Shown here in pieces: positions 1 to 5,345 of a stretch of 5,345 bases of DNA; the first letter of the stretch is position 1; every line of letters begins with the position of its first letter. The stretch is from Bacteroidota bacterium (GTDB taxonomy: Bacteria; Bacteroidota; Bacteroidia; Bacteroidales; Bacteroidaceae): positions 1-5,345 of the forward strand of contig JAEZKJ010000119.1 of assembly GCA_023415545.1 (NCBI GenBank). Direction: 5' to 3'. The position numbers and the translations under genes were made by a program. A model generated the notes under the pieces. It was not told the DNA's origin and ran no database searches. It saw only the letters and a program-made list of their open reading frames with translations.

Positions 1-11
1 TTATGGTAGTG

Positions 12-1133
12 TTAATCTATAATTCTTGATACTCCAATATTTGATGATACCATAAGCGACTGCGTGGTAGTAAGAACTCCATAGCCACCTTTATGCCAGT
101 TGTGGTCCTTCATTGGACGACCATGCATATTGTATATACCGTTTCCGGTATCAATAGTTTGATCAGGTGTAGTTTTCCCATCTTCAAGAGCAACCATAAT
201 AGATGCTGTTTTAAATGTAGAACCAGGTTCCATCATATCAGATACAGCATTATTTTTAACCTCACGATATATGCCGTCGTTACCTTTAGTCATGTTGACA
301 ATAGCCTTGACTTCTCCTGTTTTAACCTCCATAAGAATAGCAACACCAACAGTAGCGTTTATTTCTTTTAACTCATCAATAAGCGCTTTCTCTGCAATGT
401 CCTGCATACCAACATCAATAGTGGTAATGATATCATATCCATCGACTGGAGGAAGGTCCACAATATTAAGATATTTATTCATCACTTTTTGGCGATGAGT
501 AATTCCCGGTACACCTTTCAATACAGAGTCGTACGATAACTCTAACCCATTTTTTGCACCAAGTTCAATTTCAGAGTACATATCTCCAAGAGTTCTCTTA
601 GCTAAAGAACCGAACGGTTTTTTTCTTAAATTGAACACCTGCTCATGGAATCCCCCTTTATATTTACTCAAGTTGAATACAGGTAGTTGTTTCACCTCTT
701 TGTACTCGATGTAAGATATACGTTTTGGATAGAGAAGATAATTACGGCTTCTCTTTTTCCTTCCCTTCATGATATGTGAACGAAACTCAGCTACGCTCTT
801 ATCAGGAAATATTTGATTTAAACCTATGCATATAGAGTCGATATTAGCGCGTAATAGACTATCTTTATATTCACCACCGGCAAGAAAGTCCATATAAATT
901 TTATATTCAGGAAGGCTACTGGCCATTAGCTGTCCATCGGATGAAAGAATGTTTCCTCTGTTAGGTTTTACCTCTACATTTTCTTTCACAAAACGATCGG
1001 CTACTTCCATCCAATATTGCTTTTCAGCAAACATAATTACTCCCGCTTTACAAATAATAGCAAGACCAACCAACACCATGATCAACATGATGAAGGTGAA
1101 TCTAATCATTATATTGTCTTTATCCGGAGTCAT
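12..1133 (-). CDS. ftsI: FtsI/PBP2-type septal peptidoglycan transpeptidase, ended early by an in-frame stop
   Basis: This is a class B penicillin-binding protein, which cross-links septal peptidoglycan from the outer face of the inner membrane. A single hydrophobic anchor spans about residues 11-30. The N-terminal dimerisation domain starts with the PNRGNI motif at 57-62. A family-typical GLE...Y...L.G..G stretch lies at 196-210. The transpeptidase domain begins near ITTID (236-240), with the catalytic SxxK as S305-TF-K308 within EPGSTFK and the SxN motif as S363-S-N365. The protein ends at residue 373, only eight residues after SxN, so the KTG motif and the rest of the catalytic domain (and any PASTA domain) are missing. 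Bacteroidota FtsI proteins are usually about 600-700 residues. After the TAA at 12-14 the same frame reads His-Tyr-His to the window edge, which fits a nonsense change inside a longer gene. The ATG overlaps the stop of the ftsL-like gene by one base (TAATG), which supports this start and coupled translation. The identification is firm; whether the gene works is doubtful. Confidence 0.9.
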   Translation of the reverse strand: MTPDKDNIMIRFTFIMLIMVLVGLAIICKAGVIMFAEKQYWMEVADRFVKENVEVKPNRGNILSSDGQLMASSLPEYKIYMDFLAGGEYKDSLLRANIDSICIGLNQIFPDKSVAEFRSHIMKGRKKRSRNYLLYPKRISYIEYKEVKQLPVFNLSKYKGGFHEQVFNLRKKPFGSLAKRTLGDMYSEIELGAKNGLELSYDSVLKGVPGITHRQKVMNKYLNIVDLPPVDGYDIITTIDVGMQDIAEKALIDELKEINATVGVAILMEVKTGEVKAIVNMTKGNDGIYREVKNNAVSDMMEPGSTFKTASIMVALEDGKTTPDQTIDTGNGIYNMHGRPMKDHNWHKGGYGVLTTTQSLMVSSNIGVSRIID

Positions 1134-1504
1134 TATTCTTTTACAATAATTAAGTAAGGTCTATTTGTCGCTGTTTGTAATTCGCTTCCCTGTGTTGAAA
1201 TATATTCTTCAATCTTTGATTGTCTACTTTTCTCCATTAGCTCGGAAGAACGGGTTAATGCATCATATTTCACATCATCCAACTCTTTCTTTAATCTATC
1301 AATCTCAATAAGCTCTTGTTGACTACTATATCGATTGTCAATATATAGTACTGTTAGAATCATAATGAGAATGAGTAATCGTGTTTGCCTTTTGAAAAAA
1401 TCATTTGCAAGTATATCTCCACCTAAAATGCTTCGAAAAGACATTTTAGAGGATGTGTTCTCACTTTTATTATTTACTTTCTTTTCAATCTTTGGCTCTT
1501 CCAT
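1133..1504 (-). CDS. FtsL-like cell division protein (Bacteroidota type)
   Basis: This is a small bitopic membrane protein of 123 residues in the slot between rsmH and ftsI where ftsL normally sits. It has a charged cytoplasmic tail of about 40 residues, one hydrophobic segment at about 42-56 (LLILIMILTVLYI), then a charged stretch rich in Leu, Glu and Lys at about 60-95 that could form a short coiled coil. It ends in NRPYLIIVKE. FtsL proteins share little sequence, so the call rests on size, topology and position; Bacteroidota have their own FtsL-like family of this shape. By analogy it would act with FtsB/FtsQ-type partners to activate the FtsW-FtsI septal synthase. The start lies 10 nt after the rsmH stop, and the stop overlaps the ftsI start by one base, so it is clearly an operon member. 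I infer the role and have not seen it in catalytic motifs, because FtsL has none. Confidence 0.82.
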   Translation of the reverse strand: MEEPKIEKKVNNKSENTSSKMSFRSILGGDILANDFFKRQTRLLILIMILTVLYIDNRYSSQQELIEIDRLKKELDDVKYDALTRSSELMEKSRQSKIEEYISTQGSELQTATNRPYLIIVKE

Positions 1505-1514
1505 AGCTCAATGT

Positions 1515-2429
1515 TTACTTTTTTTCAGCAATTCTCAATTTAGCGCTTCTTGAACGTGGGTTCCTTTCAATTTCCTCTTGAGAAGGGACAATAACTTTAT
1601 TGTTTATAAGTTTGAATGGTGTTTGTATATTTCCGAAGAAATCTTGTTCGATTTTTCCCTCAACATTTCCACACTTTATAAAGTTCTTTACTATTCTATC
1701 CTCTAAAGAGTGATAAGTTATAACCGAAAGTCTTCCTCCAGGTTTAAGATATTCAGCGGCTGAGTAAAGCATCTCTTTAAGAGCTGCCATCTCTTGGTTT
1801 ACCTCAATACGTAAAGCTTGGAAAACTTTAGCCATCTCTTTTTTCTCTCTGTCTCTTCCAAATAGAGGCTGAATAATATTCAAGAAGTCGGATATGCTCT
1901 TTATCGCTGCATTAGATCTCGCTTTGACTATTACGGATGCTATTTTGCGACTATTTTTAAGCTCTCCATATAAGTAAAATATAGATGCCAGTCTCTCCTC
2001 ATCGTACGTGTTTAATATATCAGCAGCCGTGATATCGGCCTTTTGGTTCATTCGCATATCAAGATTTCCATCAAATCTAAAAGAGAATCCTCTTTCCGAA
2101 TCATCAAAATGATGAGAAGATACGCCAAGGTCAGCAAGAAGCCCATCGATTTTATCGATGCCATGATATCTTAAGAAATTGGAAAGATATCTGAAATTAC
2201 TTCTAACGAATGTAAATCTATTATCATCAACAATATTTCTTTCGGCATCTTCGTCTTGGTCAAATCCTAATAAACGCCCATCTTGATTAAGGCGTCTTAA
2301 AATCTCTTTTGAGTGTCCTCCTCCGCCAAATGTAACATCAACGAACACTTTGCCATTTTCTAAGTTCAGTCCATCGATACTTTCATTCAATAGTACTGGA
2401 ATATGATATGTAATGTTTTCGTCACTCAT
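1515..2429 (-). CDS. rsmH: 16S rRNA (cytosine(1402)-N4)-methyltransferase RsmH (MraW)
   Basis: RsmH uses S-adenosylmethionine to methylate N4 of C1402 in 16S rRNA, at the decoding centre of the small subunit. The protein is 304 residues, a normal family length, and appears complete. Visible motifs are H9-IPVLLNE near the N-terminus, the SAM-binding loop VDVTFGGGGHS (30-40), FDQDEDA (56-62), ADLGVSSHHFD (99-109) followed by RGFSFR and LDMRM (113-127), VFQALRIEVNQE (202-213), and TYHSLEDR (238-245). The tail has the family-typical NPRSRSAKLR (290-299). The start codon comes 2 nt after the mraZ stop (TAACAATG), so the two are very likely translationally coupled; I see no clear Shine-Dalgarno of its own. 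The place directly after mraZ is the standard dcw order. The older name is mraW. Confidence 0.97.
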   Translation of the reverse strand: MSDENITYHIPVLLNESIDGLNLENGKVFVDVTFGGGGHSKEILRRLNQDGRLLGFDQDEDAERNIVDDNRFTFVRSNFRYLSNFLRYHGIDKIDGLLADLGVSSHHFDDSERGFSFRFDGNLDMRMNQKADITAADILNTYDEERLASIFYLYGELKNSRKIASVIVKARSNAAIKSISDFLNIIQPLFGRDREKKEMAKVFQALRIEVNQEMAALKEMLYSAAEYLKPGGRLSVITYHSLEDRIVKNFIKCGNVEGKIEQDFFGNIQTPFKLINNKVIVPSQEEIERNPRSRSAKLRIAEKK

Positions 2430-2431
2430 TG

Positions 2432-2893
2432 TTACTCATCAATTTTATTGTTTTTACTCATTATCTTCTCTAGCTCCATAGTGAACTCCTTTGGGTTCAT
2501 AAATGGATTTTCGCACATCTCTTTTGCCCAAATCTCCATTGTGTTATCAACACCAATAATTTTTACCTCTTGGTTGATATGGGCTAGCTTGATGTATCTT
2601 TTGGGTAAGAGAAATCGTCCATTACTATCAAGTGAAATAATCTCTACATCGGATACAAATTGACGGAATATCATTTGGTCTTTGGGGTTCCACTTATTCA
2701 GATGTTCTCTTAATTCATTTAACTCTTCGTTCCAAGTGCTTTCAGGGCATAATACAAGACAATCCTGAAAAATATCCTTTCTGAGGATTAAACATTCCTC
2801 AGAAGCATTTTGTAATTGTTTTCTGAAAATTGATGGAAGAAAAAGCCTTCCTTTTGTATCAATTTTCATCTCAATATTTCCTAAGAATCGCAT
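2432..2893 (-). CDS. mraZ: Transcriptional regulator MraZ
   Basis: MraZ is a DNA-binding protein that forms a ring-shaped oligomer and, in other bacteria, controls the dcw operon it heads. The 153 residues carry two SpoVT/AbrB-like swapped-hairpin half-domains, each marked by the D-x-x-G-R-x-x-L-P signature: DTKGRLFLP at 12-20 and DSNGRFLLP at 89-97. Both signatures are intact. The N-terminus (MRFLGN) and length match the family, which supports the ATG at 2891-2893. An AAGG with 8-nt spacing (2902-2905) is a plausible ribosome site. It is the first gene of a minus-strand operon with rsmH, the ftsL-like gene and ftsI. Two TGGGG repeats with 10-bp periodicity lie 46-60 bp upstream, in the form known for MraZ operators, so autoregulation is likely. 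Confidence 0.96.
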   Translation of the reverse strand: MRFLGNIEMKIDTKGRLFLPSIFRKQLQNASEECLILRKDIFQDCLVLCPESTWNEELNELREHLNKWNPKDQMIFRQFVSDVEIISLDSNGRFLLPKRYIKLAHINQEVKIIGVDNTMEIWAKEMCENPFMNPKEFTMELEKIMSKNNKIDE

Positions 2894-2923
2894 GTTTTAC
2901 ACCTTATTATATGAATAGTGATG

Positions 2924-2957
2924 TAAAAATACACAATTCCCCACAATTCCCCACAAA
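2924..2957 (-). promoter_or_regulatory. Candidate Bacteroidota-type promoter of the mraZ/dcw operon
   Basis: On the minus strand a TTTG (complement at 2954-2957) is followed after 22 nt by TATTTTTA (complement at 2924-2931), which matches TAnnTTTG except for the last base. The spacing is slightly longer than the usual 19-21 nt. The start of transcription would fall around 2915-2920, giving a leader of roughly 25 nt before the mraZ ATG. The A/T-rich setting makes chance matches easy, so this is a moderate call, strengthened by the operator in the spacer. Confidence 0.4.
2939..2953 (-). promoter_or_regulatory. Probable MraZ operator: two TGGGG boxes with 10-bp spacing
   Basis: Read on the minus strand the sequence is TGGGG-AATTG-TGGGG: two identical pentamers (complements at 2949-2953 and 2939-2943) separated by 5 nt. 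A further AATTG and a degenerate third unit (TGTAT, 2929-2933) follow at the same spacing. In other bacteria MraZ binds tandem TGGGN repeats separated by 5 nt upstream of mraZ, so both the motif and the helical-turn spacing fit. The sites sit between the candidate -33 and -7 elements, where bound MraZ would hinder RNA polymerase. Binding itself is inferred. Confidence 0.72.
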
Positions 2958-3113
2958 TAATTGAAGAAAATAATAAAAAAGTTATTAACCGTTTTTTGTC
3001 TATTTGCTTCTATCTTTTTGAATTGGGTATACGAGTGTTTGTTTCTCATTTTGTGTAATGTAATAGTCTTTTAAAAAATCTTTTGTTTAAAACTTTTCAA
3101 TTGATTATTAGGT

Positions 3114-3141
3114 TAAAAAATCAATAAATGTTGATTTTTTA
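3114..3141. repeat. Perfect inverted repeat (11-bp arms, 6-nt loop) upstream of the glsA-like gene
   Basis: TAAAAAATCAA at 3114-3124 is the exact reverse complement of TTGATTTTTTA at 3131-3141, with loop TAAATG. It lies about 85 bp upstream of the acyltransferase start codon and about 55 bp upstream of its putative -7 box. The run of T in the right arm gives it a terminator-like look on the plus strand, but the stem is almost all A-T and no gene ends before it. It could equally be a dyad operator, or chance in an A/T-rich region. Confidence 0.5.
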
Positions 3142-3195
3142 TAATGAAAAGCATCATTTTTCTTCCTTTGAATGTCAATTTCTAAAAAGATAAGT

Positions 3196-3203
3196 TATTT
3201 TTG
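3196..3203 (+). promoter_or_regulatory. Candidate -7 element (TATTTTTG) for the glsA-glsB operon
   Basis: TATTTTTG is an exact match to the Bacteroidota -7 consensus TAnnTTTG, followed by C. A TTTG at 3167-3170 could be the -33 element, but the gap of 25 nt is longer than usual, so the upstream half is weak. Transcription would begin around 3208-3211, leaving a leader of about 15 nt before the ATG at 3224. The AAGGAAAAG at 3205-3213 is purine-rich and could help ribosome binding, although most of it may lie at or before the transcript start. Confidence 0.4.
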
Positions 3204-3223
3204 CAAGGAAAAGTTTTTTTAAG

Positions 3224-4042
3224 ATGAAAGAGGAATCTATCTTTTTGATTGATATTGACAGGATAATCAATGAAAAAGTTGGTAAAAAAGCAAAATATAT
3301 ACCAGGCTTTTTACGAAGTTATCTAAAACGTATAGTGCATCAAGATGAGTTAAATGAATTTCTAATTGAGTCGAAGGATAAGGTTGGTGTTGATTTTCTC
3401 GAAGCATGCATGCAATTTTTGGATGTTAAGGTAGAAATAATTGGGAAAGAGAATCTACCTAAAGGTGGTTGTTATACATTTGTTTGTAATCACCCCCTTG
3501 GTGGTGTTGATGGTGTTGCTTTGGGTTATATATTAGGCTCATATTATGAAGGCAATGTAAGATATCTTGTAAATGATCTGTTAATGGCCCTTCATGGACT
3601 TGCTCCTTTATGTATTCCTATCAACAAAACAGGAAAACAGTCAAGAGATTTTCCTAAGATGGTTGAGCAAGGTTTTAAATCCTCTAACAACATAATAATG
3701 TTTCCTGCGGGGCTTTGTTCTCGTAAAAGAGATGGTATTATAAAAGATCTTGATTGGAAAAAAACTTTCGTAACAAAAAGCGTTGAAACAAGGCGTGATG
3801 TTATTCCTATGCACTTTGAAGGTAAAAATTCAAATTGGTTCTACTCATTGGCTAATATATGTGAGCATTTTGGATTGAAAATTAATTTAGCAATGCTATA
3901 TCTTGCTGATGAGATGCTAAAAAATAGGCATAAAACCTTTAAATTGACAATAGGTAAGCCTATTCAATGGGAAACATTCGATAATAGTAAAACACCACAC
4001 GACTGGGCACAATATGTAAAGGATATTGTCTACAAATTATAA
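3224..4042 (+). CDS. glsA: PlsC-family O-acyltransferase, probable glycine lipid synthase GlsA
   Basis: The 272-residue protein belongs to the lysophospholipid/ornithine-lipid acyltransferase superfamily, in the subgroup often annotated as hemolysin-like or 1-acyl-glycerol-3-phosphate acyltransferase. The catalytic block is CNHPLGGVDG at 88-97, with His90 and Asp96; the spacing is HX5D, where PlsC enzymes have HX4D. The third motif is FPAGLCSRK at 160-168, where FPEG is usual in PlsC, followed by the subgroup-typical KDLDWKKTFV (174-183). There is no signal peptide; association with the inner face of the membrane is expected. The next gene, 16 nt downstream, is an OlsB-like N-acyltransferase. 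In Bacteroides thetaiotaomicron such a pair makes glycine lipids: GlsB forms N-acyl glycine and GlsA O-acylates its 3-hydroxyl with a second fatty acid. The family is clear. Substrate and symbol are inferred from family and neighbour; ornithine or another amino acid is possible. Confidence 0.85.
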   Translation: MKEESIFLIDIDRIINEKVGKKAKYIPGFLRSYLKRIVHQDELNEFLIESKDKVGVDFLEACMQFLDVKVEIIGKENLPKGGCYTFVCNHPLGGVDGVALGYILGSYYEGNVRYLVNDLLMALHGLAPLCIPINKTGKQSRDFPKMVEQGFKSSNNIIMFPAGLCSRKRDGIIKDLDWKKTFVTKSVETRRDVIPMHFEGKNSNWFYSLANICEHFGLKINLAMLYLADEMLKNRHKTFKLTIGKPIQWETFDNSKTPHDWAQYVKDIVYKL

Positions 4043-4058
4043 AAGGCAGAAGATATTA

Positions 4059-5048
4059 ATGATACAAATGGAAGAAATAATAGCCCCCATTAGTAAGGAG
4101 GTACTAAAGTCAGAATTGTCGGAAGATAAAAGACTTAGGTTTACCAATAAGAGTCATAATGAGATATATGTTATAACGGCTCAAGATTCTCCAAATGTGA
4201 TGAGGGAGATAGGACGATTAAGGGAAATAGCTTTTAGAGCCGCAGGAGGAGGTACCGGTAAATCTATGGATATTGATGAGTACGATACCATGGAGGATCC
4301 ATACAAACAACTTATCGTTTGGAATCCGGAGGCTGAGGAGATACTTGGTGGATATAGATATTTGTTAGGCGATGAAGTGAAATTTGATGAGTTAGGGAAA
4401 CCTATTCTTGCTACATCACACATGTTTAATTTCTCGGAAGATTTTATTAAAAATTATCTTCCATATACTGTTGAACTTGGAAGGTCGTTCGTTACTTTAG
4501 AATATCAATCTTCGCGTGCAGGTGCAAAAGGTCTTTTTGCTCTTGATAATCTTTGGGATGGCCTTGGAGCACTTACTGTTATTAAGCCAAATGTTAAGTA
4601 CTATTTTGGTAAAATGACTATGTATCCAAGTTATCATCGTCAGGGAAGAGACATGATAATATATTTCCTAAATAAGCATTTTGGAGATAAAGATAAACTT
4701 ATAACTCCAATGAAACCTTTGGAGATTGAGACGAGCACCGAGTTTCTTGAAAAACTATTCTGTTATGATTCCTTCAAGGAGAATTATAAAATTCTAAATT
4801 CAGAGGTTAGGAAACTTGGATATAATATTCCTCCTTTGGTTAATGCCTATATGGGATTATCGCCAACAATGAGAATGTTTGGTACTGCTATAAATTATGG
4901 CTTTGGAGATGTTGAAGAGACAGGTATATTGATTGCTGTAGATGAGATACTTGAGGAGAAGAGAGCACGTCATATCGAGTCATTTGTACAGGCTCATCCT
5001 GAAGCATTAAAAATTACATCAGGCGCAAATCCTGTTATCTCAAAATAG
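4059..5048 (+). CDS. glsB: OlsB-like GNAT N-acyltransferase, probable glycine N-acyltransferase GlsB
   Basis: The protein resembles OlsB-type acyltransferases of the GNAT fold, which transfer a 3-hydroxyacyl chain from acyl-ACP to the amino group of an amino acid. In Bacteroides the homologue acylates glycine to commendamide-type N-acyl glycine, the first step of glycine lipid synthesis. Visible family blocks, numbered from this start, are REIAFRAAGGGTG (55-67), DEYD (73-76) followed by YKQLIVW (82-88), ILGGYRY (95-101) and VELGRSFV (138-145). The C-terminal part carries PPLVNAYMGL (258-267) and a short tail. I chose the ATG at 4059 (329 residues), 16 nt after the glsA stop with purine-rich AAAAGGCAGAAG just upstream. 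An in-frame TTG at 4026 would add 11 residues but overlap the end of glsA, and an ATG at 4068 is a lesser alternative. The family call is strong; glycine as substrate rests on lineage and pairing with glsA. A strong terminator follows at 5089. Confidence 0.86.
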   Translation: MIQMEEIIAPISKEVLKSELSEDKRLRFTNKSHNEIYVITAQDSPNVMREIGRLREIAFRAAGGGTGKSMDIDEYDTMEDPYKQLIVWNPEAEEILGGYRYLLGDEVKFDELGKPILATSHMFNFSEDFIKNYLPYTVELGRSFVTLEYQSSRAGAKGLFALDNLWDGLGALTVIKPNVKYYFGKMTMYPSYHRQGRDMIIYFLNKHFGDKDKLITPMKPLEIETSTEFLEKLFCYDSFKENYKILNSEVRKLGYNIPPLVNAYMGLSPTMRMFGTAINYGFGDVEETGILIAVDEILEEKRARHIESFVQAHPEALKITSGANPVISK

Positions 5049-5088
5049 AGAATTTATTTAGACAAGTAAATAATAATATTATAAACAG

Positions 5089-5132
5089 AACGAGAAGAGT
5101 AAAATTTTATTTTGTACTCTTCTCGTTTTTTT
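5089..5132 (+). terminator. Strong intrinsic terminator after the glsA-glsB operon
   Basis: AACGAGAAGAGTA (5089-5101) pairs perfectly over 13 bp with TACTCTTCTCGTT (5115-5127). The inner A/T bases can extend the stem, and a T run to 5132 follows (seven T from 5126). It lies 40 nt after the glsB stop. It could also act on transcripts from the opposite strand, where the stem is followed by CTGTTTATAA, a weaker U-tract, so it may serve the convergent dgt gene as well. Confidence 0.88.
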
Positions 5133-5160
5133 ATGTAGCAAACATTGTATTTTACCAATT

Positions 5161-5345
5161 CTAAAGAGCCGGTATACTGTTTCCGTTTATTTTGCGATAT
5201 AAGTCAAGAGCATATACGTCTGTCATACCTGATATAAAATCGAGCACCCCTTGGATACGTGTATATAAGTCTTCATCTTTTATATTATACTGATTAGAGA
5301 CTCTATTCATTAGAAGTTGTGAATATGCTTTTTCAGGAGAGTTAA
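5161..5345 (-). CDS. dgt: C-terminal end of a dGTP triphosphohydrolase-like protein (partial)
   Basis: Only the last 60 codons and the TAG stop (complement at 5161-5163) are in the window; the gene continues past the right edge. The readable end contains YTRIQGVLDFISGMTD followed by VYALDLYRKINGNS and ends in PAL. The DFISGMTD-x-YA-x-x-LYR block is the hallmark C-terminal segment of Dgt-type dGTPases, enzymes that hydrolyse dGTP to deoxyguanosine and triphosphate and so affect dNTP pools. The HD-domain metal ligands lie in the N-terminal part, outside this window, so activity cannot be judged here. The gene converges on glsB across a 112-bp gap that contains the terminator. A broader HD-domain dNTPase is the only real alternative. 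Confidence 0.83.
   Translation of the reverse strand, partial: NSPEKAYSQLLMNRVSNQYNIKDEDLYTRIQGVLDFISGMTDVYALDLYRKINGNSIPAL

Larger units (their letters stand above)
2894..3223. other. Divergent, A/T-rich intergenic region between mraZ and the glsA-like gene
   Basis: These 330 bp separate the two divergent operons. The mraZ-proximal 60 bp hold the putative promoter and MraZ boxes. The glsA-proximal end holds a TATTTTTG box at 3196-3203, and a perfect A/T hairpin lies at 3114-3141. Between about 2960 and 3110 I see only A/T-rich sequence with runs of A and T and no convincing gene. The longest small frame noted, a 21-codon frame starting at 3128, has no supporting features. Confidence 0.6.

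Noticed and set aside
12..14. Idea that TAA is reassigned to an amino acid in this organism.
   Set aside because: TAA ends mraZ, rsmH, the ftsL-like gene and the glsA-like gene at the positions expected from family lengths, so it works as an ordinary stop here.
93..498. Plus-strand open frames opposite ftsI.
   Set aside because: They are antisense shadows of a gene with clear PBP motifs, and have no recognisable domains or start signals.
2144..2160. Palindrome CATCGAT-TTT-ATCGATG inside rsmH.
   Set aside because: It encodes a normal Ile-Asp-Lys-Ile-Asp stretch of RsmH; the repeat follows from repeated Ile-Asp codons and has no sign of a separate role.
3128..3193. A 21-codon frame (ATG at 3128 to TAA at 3193) upstream of the glsA-like gene, a possible leader peptide.
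   Set aside because: It starts inside the loop of the hairpin, has no ribosome site, would lie upstream of the predicted transcript start, and its composition is what A/T-rich DNA gives by chance.
5054..5073. Small A/T hairpin TTATTTA-GACAAG-TAAATAA after the glsB stop.
   Set aside because: Only 7 A-T pairs, with no T run following; likely chance, and the true terminator lies just downstream.

Overview
The window looks like chromosomal DNA from a low-GC member of the Bacteroidota, most likely the order Bacteroidales. The evidence is the gene content: mraZ, rsmH, a short FtsL-like protein and a penicillin-binding protein in the order of a division and cell-wall (dcw) cluster, next to the glsA-glsB pair that makes glycine lipids in Bacteroidales. 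Promoter-like sequences also fit the Bacteroidota pattern (TTTG near -33, TAnnTTTG near -7), and strong Shine-Dalgarno sites are scarce.

Layout. Positions 12-2893, minus strand, hold the start of the dcw operon, transcribed right to left: mraZ, rsmH (mraW), an ftsL-like gene and ftsI. The genes are tightly packed (2-nt gap, 10-nt gap, 1-nt overlap). ftsI stops at 12-14, immediately after the SSN motif of its transpeptidase domain and before any KTG motif, so the reading frame is broken compared with a normal family member. Positions 2894-3223 are a 330-bp A/T-rich divergent intergenic region. On the mraZ side it carries two exact TGGGG repeats with 10-bp spacing, a probable MraZ operator. On the other side it has a hairpin and a TAnnTTTG box. 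Positions 3224-5048, plus strand, hold a two-gene operon: a PlsC-type O-acyltransferase (probable glsA) and a GNAT/OlsB-type N-acyltransferase (probable glsB). A strong intrinsic terminator follows at 5089-5132. Positions 5161-5345, minus strand, hold the last 60 codons of a gene resembling dGTP triphosphohydrolase (dgt), convergent with glsB.

How the genes work together. MraZ probably represses its own operon. RsmH methylates 16S rRNA. The FtsL-like protein and FtsI belong to the septal peptidoglycan machinery. GlsB would N-acylate glycine with a 3-hydroxy fatty acid, and GlsA would add a second acyl chain to its hydroxyl, giving a membrane glycine lipid. I see no mobile element, CRISPR array, tRNA or rRNA. 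No clearly new system is visible. The two points most worth a second look are the in-frame stop in ftsI and the MraZ operator lying inside a Bacteroidota-type promoter.
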